Source: an uncultured Lachnospiraceae bacterium | Lineage (GTDB): Bacteria; Bacillota; Clostridia; Lachnospirales; Lachnospiraceae | Direction of reading: 5' to 3' | Assembly (NCBI GenBank): GCA_951801955.1 | Contig: CATOOV010000004.1 | Coordinates: 1 to 64,000 of the forward strand | Length of the DNA: 64,000 nt | In this document: one piece after another, positions 1 to 10,132 of the stretch | Layout: every line of letters begins with the position of its first letter | Position numbering within the stretch: position 1 is the first letter of the stretch | Notes under the pieces: generated by a model | Database searches by the model: none | Told to the model about the DNA's origin: nothing | The model's input: only the letters and a program-made list of their open reading frames with translations | Translations under genes and position numbers: made by a program

Positions 1-152
1 AGTCTTATGATTTCGTAAGTTTTGGACTTACGTCAGCTTTGCTATGCCATAAAATCGTTATTTTTCGATTTACGGAAGCCGACTGCCAAGTCCTACTTTT
101 AAATCAATGAGTTTTGCTCATCTCTAAATAATTTCAATTTTCTGCAGGCTCA

Positions 153-560
153 TCACCTCTTTTTATATTTTTTCTGTAAATTCAGAACAGATTTATGAAG
201 AGCAGGCTGAAAATAGGCAGATGCCTTAAGCCCCATTACTCCCAAAAACATAGCGATTGGATTTCCCAATTCAAAATACCAGGCAGCCACAAAAACACCG
301 ACAACCACGATATAACGCAGCCCGGCATACAGCGCCGTTCTCGCTGCAGTACCTCTGGACGCCATAAGGTCAACGGAATCCAATATTACAATTGCCATAT
401 TAATCGCCATTCCCATTGCCAATGCCGCGCCTAGCCACAGACCAATGGTGTACTGCAGTTTGTCATCTGCAAACCACACCCCGGCAATCTGAAGAACTGT
501 CCCATACAACACAATTCCGGCAAGCAGCTCTGGAAGCACTGGGTTAATCCTTCGAAACAT
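153..560 (-). CDS. ATP synthase subunit I-like membrane protein
   Basis: ~135 aa with four hydrophobic segments; 6 nt downstream of an AtpZ-like gene, as in atp operon heads. Confidence 0.55.
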   Translation of the reverse strand: MFRRINPVLPELLAGIVLYGTVLQIAGVWFADDKLQYTIGLWLGAALAMGMAINMAIVILDSVDLMASRGTAARTALYAGLRYIVVVGVFVAAWYFELGNPIAMFLGVMGLKASAYFQPALHKSVLNLQKKYKKR

Positions 561-565
561 AGCAT

Positions 566-904
566 TTACCCCTTTCCGTTTTCACGGGTTTCCTTGTCTT
601 TGACAGTATTCTCCAAATAGGTATCTTTATTCTTTGGCGCTGTTTTCTTCTCAGAGTGATATGGTGAAGCCTTTGTACCATCTGAGTAAATTCCCTTCGC
701 CATAATAAAAATATTTCGGAATCCCGCAAGGGCGCCAATCAAAAACAATGGAATCGTAATCCACTGGATGGAAAATTTCCTGCCAATATAAATACCGGCA
801 GCCGTGCATAAAAAAATAGGCACCAACATGTTAATTCCAAATTGTGTAATCAAGGCAAGGGAACGGTATACACTTTTGTCGTATTTCACATGGGGCACCT
901 CCAA
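566..904 (-). CDS. AtpZ/AtpI family protein
   Basis: Two TM segments (FGINMLVPIFLCTAAGIYIGR...PLFLIGALAGFRNIF) typical of AtpZ/AtpI. Confidence 0.6.
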   Translation of the reverse strand: MEVPHVKYDKSVYRSLALITQFGINMLVPIFLCTAAGIYIGRKFSIQWITIPLFLIGALAGFRNIFIMAKGIYSDGTKASPYHSEKKTAPKNKDTYLENTVKDKETRENGKG

Positions 905-1258
905 ACAAAAAAACGATAGGAACTATTTTAATATTCCCTATATGAAAACATTATATCTATTTTTTATACAAATGTCCATTGGTTCCTCAAATTATTTTAC
1001 AGGTTTTGGTAAAATAGCGTTCCTGTTTGCAATCATCTGCGCAAATCCATGTAAAATTCATTGCACGAATATTTCCCATGACACCAAAAATTATATAAAC
1101 TTCCAGCATATTTTATTATTCTTTTATCCAATGTTACAAATCTTACCAAACATTTGTTCTTTGTATTGACTTTTTATCTCAAAGGCATATAATCAAGGAC
1201 TGTAGCTTAATAATGATTGCAGGAGTATAAGCAATTAATTCTAAGGAGGAAAAAACTT

Positions 1259-1603
1259 ATGAAAAACTCAATCAAAAAAATTTTATGTGGAGCAGCACTT
1301 GTTGCATGCCTTGCCCCGGCATTTACACCCGTAAATGTATTCGCTGCCGGTAAAATCACAGACTCTTATTGTGAAGCTGTTTGCGTTGAAACAAATTATA
1401 GATGGTACGCGAAAGGCTATACTACTTCGAAAACAAGACACTATACTTCTGTCCGATTAATGAATGGTGCTTTGGGTGCTATTACAGAACAATCAGACAG
1501 AAAATGGGGTACTGGAAAAGTTTCAAACAAAACAAAAACATGTAACACATTAATCGCATGTAATAATTATTACGCAAGGGTATATTATGGATTTAGCAAT
1601 TAA
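1259..1603 (+). CDS. Small secreted protein, possibly bacteriocin-like (remote lactococcin-972-like pattern)
   Basis: RBS aaggagg 5' of ATG at 1259; signal peptide MKNSIKKILCGAALVACLAPAFTPVNVFAA; Tyr/Lys/Cys-rich 80-aa mature part; start moved downstream of the track start at 1217. Confidence 0.6.
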   Translation: MKNSIKKILCGAALVACLAPAFTPVNVFAAGKITDSYCEAVCVETNYRWYAKGYTTSKTRHYTSVRLMNGALGAITEQSDRKWGTGKVSNKTKTCNTLIACNNYYARVYYGFSN

Positions 1604-3161
1604 TATCTATCAGTACCTTTCGCGGGGTTTTTGGGAAATCTTTCAGGCAATTCCACTTGGCATTGTGATAGCTGTCGCTGTGTGCTTACTGAACCATAAG
1701 AAATTGACAAAGTATAAAGCATTTCTGATCACGATAACGTCTATTTATTTTGCCGGAATCTTAAAAATTGTCGGATTGCCAAATCAGAATCCCGTTAGTT
1801 TCGATCGGTTTATGGAATCTGTCAAGGGGCTTATGGTACCCTTGACGGATTCCAATATTAGCATGCTGTTGCTGAACTTTATGCTATTTATCCCTTTTGG
1901 CGTACTGTTGTGCTTATTGTTTCAGGGACATAACAAATACAAAAAAGTAGTGATCACATGCGCTGCCTTTTCAGTAATGATTGAGGTAATTCAAGGGTTC
2001 ACTGGCAGGCTTCTTGAGAGTGACGATCTCATAATGAATACTGCCGGCGGCGCTGTTGGTATGCTTGCCTATATCGTATTATTAAAACTTAAAATTACCT
2101 GGCCAAAGAAAACAGAAATACTAACACTTATCTGCTCGGCACTTATGTTTACAGGAATGACCTTTACATCAGCTCTTTTTCAAGAAACAGATACCACTTC
2201 TAAATCTACAGATTGTTATTTTACATTGAGAGATTCGTATGATTCGAGTTCCAGCAATATTTTTGATTTGTACGACCAAGAGGACTCTCTTGAAAGACTG
2301 GTTAATTGCTGCGAAGCAAGCGAATCGTATTTCGGGGACAGGTTAGAAGAACTTACAGTCCAGACCATTAGCCATAATGATGAACCTATAGATATTCTTT
2401 TTGCAGGAGAAACCTTTTACAAGAAGTACAATCTTGATACATATATCACAGAAGGGTCTGGCATCAAAGATTTTAATTATAATGAAGATGAGATGCCAAT
2501 CCTTCTCCCAGAAAGTTATAAAGACAAATATTCCCTTAATAAAACCTTTCATGCTTCTATCTTAGGGGGGAAAACAACCGTCAACTGCCGTATATGTGGT
2601 TATTTAAATGAAGATTCTTTTTTAAGTTTGCATGACGACACCATTGACTTTATGATTACAGGAATCGCTCCATTATATAGTTGTAAAGATCTAATGGCAT
2701 CTAACTTTTCCGAATTAGACAAAAAGATCTTCGTTACGGAACGGCTGGAAGGCAGTATTGCATACCACTCAGAAGGCCAATATGCAAAAGATTTGAATTT
2801 CATCCAAAAGGCATCAAAGAAATACGATCTGGATCTCATTACCATAGCCAATCCATCAAATTACCCAGCGGACGGAAAAATACCAAAATCAATATCCATC
2901 ACAATATTAATATTGGGGTTTCTATTCTTTTGTTTATTTCTGTACAAATGTATCATATGGAGTGACAAATCTGGAAAGGTCGGTTTTGTAAATTTCTTAT
3001 TCTGGAACATTATCATAAGTTATATATTTATTATGTTAATCAGCGGTTTCTATCCCTATGGTTATAAATTCGAATCAACCGCAATCTGTTTTTCACTCCA
3101 AGCAGTCATCTATTTATTCATGAAACAAAAAATAAAAGAGCCAAGGTGCGCCGCAAAATGA
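1587..3161 (+). CDS. VanZ-like N-terminal domain plus extracytoplasmic domain and C-terminal TM helices
   Basis: N-terminal multi-TM with VanZ-type LNFMLFIPFGVLL...EVIQGFTGR...DDLIMNTAGGAVG; overlaps upstream gene by 17 nt. Confidence 0.65.
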   Translation: MDLAINIYQYLSRGFWEIFQAIPLGIVIAVAVCLLNHKKLTKYKAFLITITSIYFAGILKIVGLPNQNPVSFDRFMESVKGLMVPLTDSNISMLLLNFMLFIPFGVLLCLLFQGHNKYKKVVITCAAFSVMIEVIQGFTGRLLESDDLIMNTAGGAVGMLAYIVLLKLKITWPKKTEILTLICSALMFTGMTFTSALFQETDTTSKSTDCYFTLRDSYDSSSSNIFDLYDQEDSLERLVNCCEASESYFGDRLEELTVQTISHNDEPIDILFAGETFYKKYNLDTYITEGSGIKDFNYNEDEMPILLPESYKDKYSLNKTFHASILGGKTTVNCRICGYLNEDSFLSLHDDTIDFMITGIAPLYSCKDLMASNFSELDKKIFVTERLEGSIAYHSEGQYAKDLNFIQKASKKYDLDLITIANPSNYPADGKIPKSISITILILGFLFFCLFLYKCIIWSDKSGKVGFVNFLFWNIIISYIFIMLISGFYPYGYKFESTAICFSLQAVIYLFMKQKIKEPRCAAK

Positions 3162-3242
3162 GAAATTTCCACAACATATCATACAAATATTTGCCACACT
3201 GTTACGATATGTTGTGGAATCCCTGCATTTTGCAGCAGCCCC
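3145..3242. repeat. Nested palindrome at convergent junction (bidirectional terminator-like)
   Basis: Inner stem TTCCACAACATAT/ATATGTTGTGGAA (3167-3179/3207-3219); outer GCAAAATG/CATTTTGC. Confidence 0.7.
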
Positions 3243-3264
3243 TTTTAAGTTACCTTATACCTTT

Positions 3265-4101
3265 TTATCCCGCATACATAATCTCTTGAAACGGCTGTTT
3301 CCTCGGATACTCTTTATAACATTTGATCCAGCCTGTCTTTTTGTTCGACAGTCCTTTTACCTTAATATAAAATTTGCCTGATTTTACATATGCGCCCAGC
3401 AATTTAATCCTCTTCCCTGGCTTTAAGGTAAACGCAGTCTTTTTTCCATCTGGATTTTTATATACTTTCATGCTGACCTGGGCTGTCAATGTATTCCCTG
3501 CAAAGCAGGTTATTTTTGACGTCTGGGAACTGGTCCTCTTGAGCGTCCCGCCTTTATAGGTATAGTCATACGTATAGGTAGAACCAGCAAGCGTATTGGA
3601 CATCAGATAATACTGGACTGTCATGGTATTTCCTTTTACTTTTTTGACAGTGGCATTGAAATGGAAGGCATACTGATATTTTTTCCCAAAAAAAGTATTC
3701 GGATCTATGATCTGTTTGAACTTTCCACTTTTATATTGGAAGACGCCGCCGATGCCATCATCATTATCCCCTTGGAACCAAAGGTATAAGAATGGCTTTC
3801 CATTTTTCAGCGTATAAAGCTTTGCCTCAATCACATAAGCGTCTGTATTTTTCCAGGATGCGCATTGTTTCCCGTTCACGCGGATGGAAATATTTTGATA
3901 TGTGCCATATTGGTCTTTGCTCCCCTTAATGATTATGGTATCTTTTTTCTTATCGCCTGTGATATCATAAGACTTGTAAGCCTTATTTACCTTCAAAGTA
4001 ACTTTTCCTGGATTCGCTGCCTGCGCGTCCTTACTTGGCAAGACAAGCAGTCCCAATACAAAAAGAAACAACAATCCAATTTTAATTTTTCCTAATTTCA
4101 T
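3265..4101 (-). CDS. Secreted protein with C-terminal SH3-like region
   Basis: Signal peptide MKLGKIKIGLLFLFVLGLLVLPSKDAQA; C-terminal VYKNPDGKKTAFTLKPGKRIKLLGAYVKSGKFYIKVKG. Confidence 0.55.
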   Translation of the reverse strand: MKLGKIKIGLLFLFVLGLLVLPSKDAQAANPGKVTLKVNKAYKSYDITGDKKKDTIIIKGSKDQYGTYQNISIRVNGKQCASWKNTDAYVIEAKLYTLKNGKPFLYLWFQGDNDDGIGGVFQYKSGKFKQIIDPNTFFGKKYQYAFHFNATVKKVKGNTMTVQYYLMSNTLAGSTYTYDYTYKGGTLKRTSSQTSKITCFAGNTLTAQVSMKVYKNPDGKKTAFTLKPGKRIKLLGAYVKSGKFYIKVKGLSNKKTGWIKCYKEYPRKQPFQEIMYAG

Positions 4102-4118
4102 AAATCTCTCCTTATATC

Positions 4119-4417
4119 ACTAACCTGGCTAGGTAATTGCGAAACTATTAATTTGTTGAAATTTCATGCACAATTCACAAAAATATTTTCCTTCCTACGA
4201 AAAGCACGAAATGCTAGGCGCACCAAGCATTCCAGCAAGCCTCTGACTACAAAGAGCCATGTTCAGCAAAGGCTTCCATGGTTCTTTGAGTCTTGCTTCC
4301 ATGGTGCTAAAATGCATTTCTTAGCTTTTGTAGGAGAAAATATTTCATTTAAATTTTTTAAATTGTGCATGAAATTAGTACAATTGTTGAGTTTCGCAAT
4401 TACCTACTAACCTGACT
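4119..4417. mobile_element. MITE-like fold-back element with terminal inverted repeats and flanking direct repeat
   Basis: Perfect 15-bp TIR AGGTAATTGCGAAAC (4131-4145)/GTTTCGCAATTACCT (4391-4405); flanks ACTAACCTGGCT (4119-4130) and ACTAACCTGACT (4406-4417). Confidence 0.75.
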
Positions 4418-4482
4418 TTTTATCAACCTATGTATATGTCACTCCATCCCATAATTAAAATCGCGGATGTTCTTGGCATATA

Positions 4483-4968
4483 TCATAAAACAACCTTTAC
4501 TTCCCGCCCAGTACGGACATACTGGTAATACCCTACTCCTGCTGCTTCCAACATACGCTTAGACGCAATGACAGAAGGGGTATCTTTGTATTTGTCGCTG
4601 TCATAAATCACTGTTTTTATCCCTGACTGTATAATCGCTTTTGCACATTCATTACAGGGGAAGAGGGAAACATAAAGCTTAGCGCCTTCTAAGCTCCCCC
4701 CACGGTAATTCAAAATCGCATTCAATTCACTGTGCGTCGTGTAAAGATATTTGTTTTCCAATGGTTCCCCCTCCCGGTTCCAAGGAAAATCATCATCCGA
4801 GCATCCCATGGGAAACCCGTTGTAACCCATAGATAAAATCTTATTATCCCTGCTGACAATACAAGCCCCTACCTGTGTGTTCGGATCCTTAGAACGCATG
4901 GCAGAGAGCATGGCCACCCCCATAAAATATTCATCCCAAGCCAAATACCCTTGTCTTTTTTCACTCAT
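4483..4968 (-). CDS. comEB: Deoxycytidylate (dCMP) deaminase, ComEB family
   Basis: Zinc motifs HSELNAI and PCNECAKAII; full length 161 aa. Confidence 0.9.
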   Translation of the reverse strand: MSEKRQGYLAWDEYFMGVAMLSAMRSKDPNTQVGACIVSRDNKILSMGYNGFPMGCSDDDFPWNREGEPLENKYLYTTHSELNAILNYRGGSLEGAKLYVSLFPCNECAKAIIQSGIKTVIYDSDKYKDTPSVIASKRMLEAAGVGYYQYVRTGREVKVVL

Positions 4969-4992
4969 GATTTCCTCCCATTTACGCTTTCC

Positions 4993-5622
4993 TTATTTTG
5001 TGCCAAAAATACGGTCTCCCGCATCTCCAAGCCCTGGAACGATATACCCATGACCATTTAAATGTTTATCTAAGGCGCCAACATACAAATCTACGTCGGG
5101 ATGTACCTCTGTCATAGCTTTTACCCCTTCTGGAGCTGCTATAATACACATAAAATGAATATTTTTTACTCCCTTTTCTTTTAACATCTGAATTGCTGCC
5201 ACTGCGGAACCGCCTGTGGCAAGCATGGGATCTACCACAAAAACTTCCCGCTCTGTACAGTCTCCCGGAAGCTTACAGTAATATTCCACTGGCTCCAACG
5301 TACTTGGATCCCGATACAATCCAATATGGCCAACCTTTGCTGTTGGGATAATTGACAGCATTCCATCTACCATCCCAAGACCTGCACGAAGAATAGGCAC
5401 CACCGCAAGCTTCTTCCCTTTTAACTGCTTCACCGTTGCAGGACAAATCGGTGTTTCAATCTCTACATCCTCAAGTTCCAGCCCTCTGGTCGCTTCATAA
5501 CACATCAGCATTGCAATTTCTCCTACCATTTCCCTGAAATCGCGGGAACTTGTGGCAGTTCTGCGTATCCACCCAATTTTATGCTGAATCAGCGGATGCT
5601 CCATAACAATCACTTTAGCCAT
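4993..5622 (-). CDS. upp: Uracil phosphoribosyltransferase
   Basis: [25 protein letters not shown] and [11 protein letters not shown] motifs. Confidence 0.97.
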   Translation of the reverse strand: MAKVIVMEHPLIQHKIGWIRRTATSSRDFREMVGEIAMLMCYEATRGLELEDVEIETPICPATVKQLKGKKLAVVPILRAGLGMVDGMLSIIPTAKVGHIGLYRDPSTLEPVEYYCKLPGDCTEREVFVVDPMLATGGSAVAAIQMLKEKGVKNIHFMCIIAAPEGVKAMTEVHPDVDLYVGALDKHLNGHGYIVPGLGDAGDRIFGTK

Positions 5623-5625
5623 ATT

Positions 5626-6099
5626 TTATTCTCCTTCATTGATAAGGTTTACCAGTTTCCGAATGGTTTTATTCAATGTCTCATAACACAGCCCATAAGA
5701 CTGCAGGGTTCCGCCGTAAGGATTTAAGATCTCCAGCTCGTCCCCTACAAGTTCCGTTAAAACCTCCACATCGGCATGGGCTTCCTGCCCATATTCCTCC
5801 AAAATCTTCTGTTTTTGCGCCGCTTCCATCGTCAGAATTAAATGGTCCTGCACGAGATCTTCCAATTCAATCTGGCAGGACATTTTATCTGTCAAGTTAA
5901 TTCCATTACTAATTAAAACCGCCTCTACTTTTTGATTTAATGGCTCAGGAAAAAGAACAATCAATCCCCTGCTCTCAATTTCTACTGAATATTTTAATTT
6001 ATATTCCTTTAAAATAGCTTCTGCCATAGGCGCCCTGGTTGTCCCATTTTCACATACAAAAATAATTTTTCTGTATCGTTTCATCTCTGCCGCCTCCAT
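5626..6099 (-). CDS. Low-molecular-weight phosphotyrosine phosphatase family protein
   Basis: N-terminal IIFVCENGTTRAPMAEAI P-loop; similar length to the family. Confidence 0.8.
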   Translation of the reverse strand: MEAAEMKRYRKIIFVCENGTTRAPMAEAILKEYKLKYSVEIESRGLIVLFPEPLNQKVEAVLISNGINLTDKMSCQIELEDLVQDHLILTMEAAQKQKILEEYGQEAHADVEVLTELVGDELEILNPYGGTLQSYGLCYETLNKTIRKLVNLINEGE

Positions 6100-6105
6100 C
6101 CTTCT

Positions 6106-7161
6106 CTATACTTCGATCACTTGATGCCCTGCCGCCTTTAACAAACGGTTCATAATCGCCCGTCCCATTTTCGGGGTTAAAAAGCTTTCAGAATAAATGA
6201 CCTCCACATTTTGGCTGTCAAATTCCCGCAGGATTGCATATAAATGCCGTGCGATGGTTTCCTCGTCCTGCCTTGTCCCAATACTTTTGACAATCCCGCA
6301 GTGATAACCGTCAACGCTTTCGTCCGTCCCAATCACCCCTGCAACCTTTCCTGACAGCTCTGCCTCTTTCACCAAGTAATTAATCTTTTCCTGGACTTTT
6401 TCCTGCGCGCCATTTACCAGGACCAATTCCCCCTGGGGCGCATAATGTTTGTATTTCATTCCGGGAGCTTTCGGAGAAATACCAGAATTTTCTGTTTCAA
6501 GCCCTGGGTCAAGCTGAATTTCCCCAATCACTTCATATATCATTTCTTGAGAAATATATCCTGGTCTCAATATTGTTGGAATCTCCTCCGAGAAATCTAC
6601 AATCGTAGATTCTATTCCAATACCTACGGCTCCGCCGTCCAGGATCATTGGTATCCGACCATCCAGATCCAGCGCCACATGCTCTGCCATCGTAGGGCTG
6701 GGCTTTCCCGACGTATTGGCGCTGGGCGCTGCAATATAGCCCCCGCCCGCCTGTATCAAGGCAAGCGCCACTGGGTGGCTGGGCATTCGAACTGCCACAG
6801 TATCAAGCCCGCCCGTTGTTTCAAGCGGAACCATACCACTTTTCTGAAAAATCATGGTCAATGGTCCTGGCCAGAAATGTTTTGCCATCTTACTGGCTTT
6901 GGGCGGGATATTGGCGGCAATCTTCGCCAAATCCTCCATACAGGAGATATGTAGTATCAAAGGATTGTCAGAGGGACGCCCTTTCGCTTCGTAAATTTTC
7001 CTGGAAGCGGATGGGTTCAGACCATCAGCACCCAGTCCATAAACTGTCTCTGTGGGAAATGCCACCAGACCGCCTTCACGTATGATGTTACCTGCTTTTT
7101 GAATGATTTGCTGATCTTGTCTATTAAGATCTGTTGTAAGTTTCTCTATCACTGTCTTCAT
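6106..7161 (-). CDS. L-threonylcarbamoyladenylate synthase (Sua5/TsaC)
   Basis: FPTETVYGLGADG, KGRPSDNPLILH and SANTSGKPSPT motifs plus C-terminal Sua5 domain. Confidence 0.95.
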   Translation of the reverse strand: MKTVIEKLTTDLNRQDQQIIQKAGNIIREGGLVAFPTETVYGLGADGLNPSASRKIYEAKGRPSDNPLILHISCMEDLAKIAANIPPKASKMAKHFWPGPLTMIFQKSGMVPLETTGGLDTVAVRMPSHPVALALIQAGGGYIAAPSANTSGKPSPTMAEHVALDLDGRIPMILDGGAVGIGIESTIVDFSEEIPTILRPGYISQEMIYEVIGEIQLDPGLETENSGISPKAPGMKYKHYAPQGELVLVNGAQEKVQEKINYLVKEAELSGKVAGVIGTDESVDGYHCGIVKSIGTRQDEETIARHLYAILREFDSQNVEVIYSESFLTPKMGRAIMNRLLKAAGHQVIEV

Positions 7162-7390
7162 TTTATTGCCTTTTTGAGTGCTAATCCTAAATAAAACGCC
7201 TTCATTTTTGATTTACTCCCTGCACTGGATAAACGCCAAAAACAATAGTTCTCTTATATGTACCTGTATATCCCGCGGGAAATTTTAACACAAACAGATT
7301 GATTTCATCTATTTACGATAATTTTAACACCTGAATCTTGTTTGCCAATACCTCTTTCCAGTATACCATGTTACAGAAATTTCGCAACTA

Positions 7391-8092
7391 CTATATCTTA
7401 GACTTTTGCCCTGACTGCAGACATTCCAGGATTCCGGCTGCAACTGCCTGCGCAACTTTCTCCTGGTATTCTTTTTTTACCAGCATCTGTGCCTCCTGAT
7501 AATTGCTTAAAAAACCGCATTCTACGATAACGGTCGGAGAATCCGTTTTCTTTAAAAGATAATAACTCTCATTTGCCTTTGCCTGGCGGTGATTCTGAGG
7601 ATCTAAATGCTCCACCAATGCTTTCTGAAGCGTCTCTGCCAGCTTCTTCCCTTCCTGGGACTGTCCATAGTAAAATACCTGGGCACCTTTTACACTTTCC
7701 TGCGGATAACTGTTCTGGTGGATACTTACTGTAAACACAGGCTTTGCCTCGCTGACGATCTCAACGCGTTTGCGCATATCCTCCACCTTCTTATTGCTAG
7801 AGCTCTGCTGATATAAACCTGCATCATCCGTCCGTGTCATTACAACTTTAATTTGTTCCTTTTCCAGAATATTTTTTAACTTTTTGGCAATCTCCAGATT
7901 AATTTCTTTTTCTTTTGCTTTATTGACACCGATTTTTCCAGGGTCATCCCCCCCATGCCCTGCATCAATTACTACACACACTTCCCCCGTCTGTGCTTTG
8001 CTGTTTTCTACCATACGGGCGCCTTCCCGCGCAAAAAAACAAGCCCCTAACAGCAGCACGACTGCCATAATCACTTCGATCCTTCTCTTCAT
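7391..8092 (-). CDS. N-acetylmuramoyl-L-alanine amidase (Amidase_3, CwlD-like)
   Basis: VVIDAGHGGDDPG, SIHQN and VECGFLSNYQEA motifs; N-terminal membrane anchor. Confidence 0.9.
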   Translation of the reverse strand: MKRRIEVIMAVVLLLGACFFAREGARMVENSKAQTGEVCVVIDAGHGGDDPGKIGVNKAKEKEINLEIAKKLKNILEKEQIKVVMTRTDDAGLYQQSSSNKKVEDMRKRVEIVSEAKPVFTVSIHQNSYPQESVKGAQVFYYGQSQEGKKLAETLQKALVEHLDPQNHRQAKANESYYLLKKTDSPTVIVECGFLSNYQEAQMLVKKEYQEKVAQAVAAGILECLQSGQKSKI

Positions 8093-8183
8093 GGATTCCC
8101 ACCTTACTATTTTTATAAATAAAATATGAGCATGGCTGGGAAACTATTACTCCAGCGGTTAAATGTTGTAACAATTTACGCAG

Positions 8184-8340
8184 GACAAAAGTGCGTTTCA
8201 CGCACCCCCGTGAACTACTTTTTTCGCTAACGCATCTTTTGTTCCGCGCCGCGCACAGTCACGAAGTGACTCTTTCCTCTTGTGCGCGTGCGCATGCTAG
8301 TTTTCTCATATAGGAAATTTTACGAAATTTCCTATATGAG
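8184..8340. repeat. Three-hairpin GC-rich intergenic repeat, copy 1
   Basis: acaaaagtgcgtttcacgcac...aacgcatcttttgttccgcgccgcgcacag...tgtgcgcgtgcgca...ctcatataggaaatttt..aaatttcctatatgag; matches 18318-18475 (inverted) and 34427-34595. Confidence 0.8.
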
Positions 8341-8528
8341 GACAAATCCCTGCAGCCGTATCGGCAATATCGTGTTTCCGGCAGTAGAAATGTTGGCGGC
8401 GTGCTTAAACTATTTTTATTAATTTAAGAGTTTACGTTGACTTTATTCCCCTAAAAATATATACTACCTTTATAAAATAGTAATAAAAAATATTAGTGGC
8501 AAATAGAAAGGATGTGTGAGAAATAACT

Positions 8529-8942
8529 ATGATTTCCAAAAAAGCAAAACACTTGACAAACAGCGAAGAGGACTTAATGGAGATATTTTGGGAAAAGAAA
8601 GAACCTTTGACAAGCGTCGATATCTCAGAATGTTCCGCCGACCGCTCCTGGAATGGAAACTATATCCATATGATGCTGCGTTCCCTATTGAAAAAAGGCA
8701 TGATCGAGGTCTGCGGTACGGTACAGTGTGGAACACAATATGCCAGACAGTTTCTTCCACTCGTCACAAAGGAACAATATGCGGCAAAACTGGTCATGTC
8801 CAAAGGGATTGAAAAAAGTTCGATTGCAGCGGTAACGGTGGCGATGGTAAATGAAGTAAATAAAGCGGATGGGGAGGGATTGGTAAAACAGTTAGAAGAG
8901 ATTATTGAAGAGTTGAAAAATAAAGAAACAAAGGAGAACTGA
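8529..8942 (+). CDS. BlaI/MecI/CopY family transcriptional regulator
   Basis: N-terminal winged-helix pattern LTNSEEDLMEIFWEKKEPLTSVDI...; followed directly by M56 peptidase. Confidence 0.85.
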   Translation: MISKKAKHLTNSEEDLMEIFWEKKEPLTSVDISECSADRSWNGNYIHMMLRSLLKKGMIEVCGTVQCGTQYARQFLPLVTKEQYAAKLVMSKGIEKSSIAAVTVAMVNEVNKADGEGLVKQLEEIIEELKNKETKEN

Positions 8943-8944
8943 GT

Positions 8945-10021
8945 ATGCAGATTACATTTTTTTCTTTATTTATGTCTGTCATATGGAGCAGTATATTGGC
9001 AGTTTTTAATTATTTTTGCCGGAAAAAGCACTTCTTCATCCGACATATAGGAATTACCAATATACTGTCCTTATACCTGTTTTCTGTGATACGGATGATC
9101 GTTCCTTATGAATTTTCATTTACCAGGGTGATACCTCCCCAGGGAGTATTTCAGGAACTCTGCGATGACGTTTACATAAATAATCCAGGGACAAAGCAGA
9201 TATCCCTCCTGTCCATTCTGACCGTGGTTTGGATGGCTGTATCTGCCGTGTTGGTTATACGCTTTGCATGCCAATATAGAAAAGCCACGAAAGAAGTTTC
9301 CCAATACAGCATACGCACAGACGAACAATGTAAGCGAGTATTTAACCGTGTGCTGAACGTAAGCAGGGCACAGTTGAAAATTGATATTCGAAGCAGCTCT
9401 GATATCAGTATCCCTATGGGCGTGGGAATTTTTCGGAAATCAATCCTTTTGCCGGAAGAGACATACAGCGATTCGGAATTGTACTATATCCTGCGCCATG
9501 AGTATACACATTTTCAAAACAGGGATTTGGTGATAAAAATACTGATACACATTTATTCGTGCATCTTCTGGTGGAATCCAGTGATTTACCTGTTAAAAAG
9601 GGATTTATCGCAAATTTTGGAGATTAAATGTGATTTGGACGTAACCGACAAGATGGCAAACCAGAACAAGGCACAGTATTTAACAACCATCGTCACGATG
9701 CTTAAGAATGCAGGCATGAAAGAACAGGAAAAGACATTTTACGGCACCACGGCATTGGTCTCCAAAGACTATGAATCTGAAATTATTGAAAGGTTCCGGC
9801 TTGTGTCCGCCAGCTACGGACCAAATAAGAAAAACGCCCTGTTCACAGGATCCTGGTTTTTGATCTTTTGTATGCTTATTTTCCTTTCCTATTCATTCGT
9901 TATCCGTCCAGACTATGATTCCTCGTTGAATAGAGAAAAACTGCCAGAAGCTGCAGCCGGCAGCTCCTACTCGATCGAATGTGTGGACGGCACTTATTAT
10001 GTACACTTCCGGGAACAGTGA
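8945..10021 (+). CDS. BlaR1-type M56 family membrane metallopeptidase lacking a penicillin-binding sensor domain
   Basis: Zinc motif RHEYTHFQNRDLVIK; IKCDLDVTD; protein ends ~40 aa after last TM. Confidence 0.85.
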   Translation: MQITFFSLFMSVIWSSILAVFNYFCRKKHFFIRHIGITNILSLYLFSVIRMIVPYEFSFTRVIPPQGVFQELCDDVYINNPGTKQISLLSILTVVWMAVSAVLVIRFACQYRKATKEVSQYSIRTDEQCKRVFNRVLNVSRAQLKIDIRSSSDISIPMGVGIFRKSILLPEETYSDSELYYILRHEYTHFQNRDLVIKILIHIYSCIFWWNPVIYLLKRDLSQILEIKCDLDVTDKMANQNKAQYLTTIVTMLKNAGMKEQEKTFYGTTALVSKDYESEIIERFRLVSASYGPNKKNALFTGSWFLIFCMLIFLSYSFVIRPDYDSSLNREKLPEAAAGSSYSIECVDGTYYVHFREQ

Positions 10022-10132
10022 CGCCAAAATGCCAGGCTGCATTTTGGAGAGGAAAAGAAGGATGGCTATAGATGCATCTGTTTGTCCCCATCGGGCGTGA
10101 TATGCCAGAAAATGTACAGAATGGAGGAGACC

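Noticed and set aside
4153-4410. 85-aa ORF
   Set aside because: Lies wholly inside the fold-back element; no RBS; better explained as repeat DNA.
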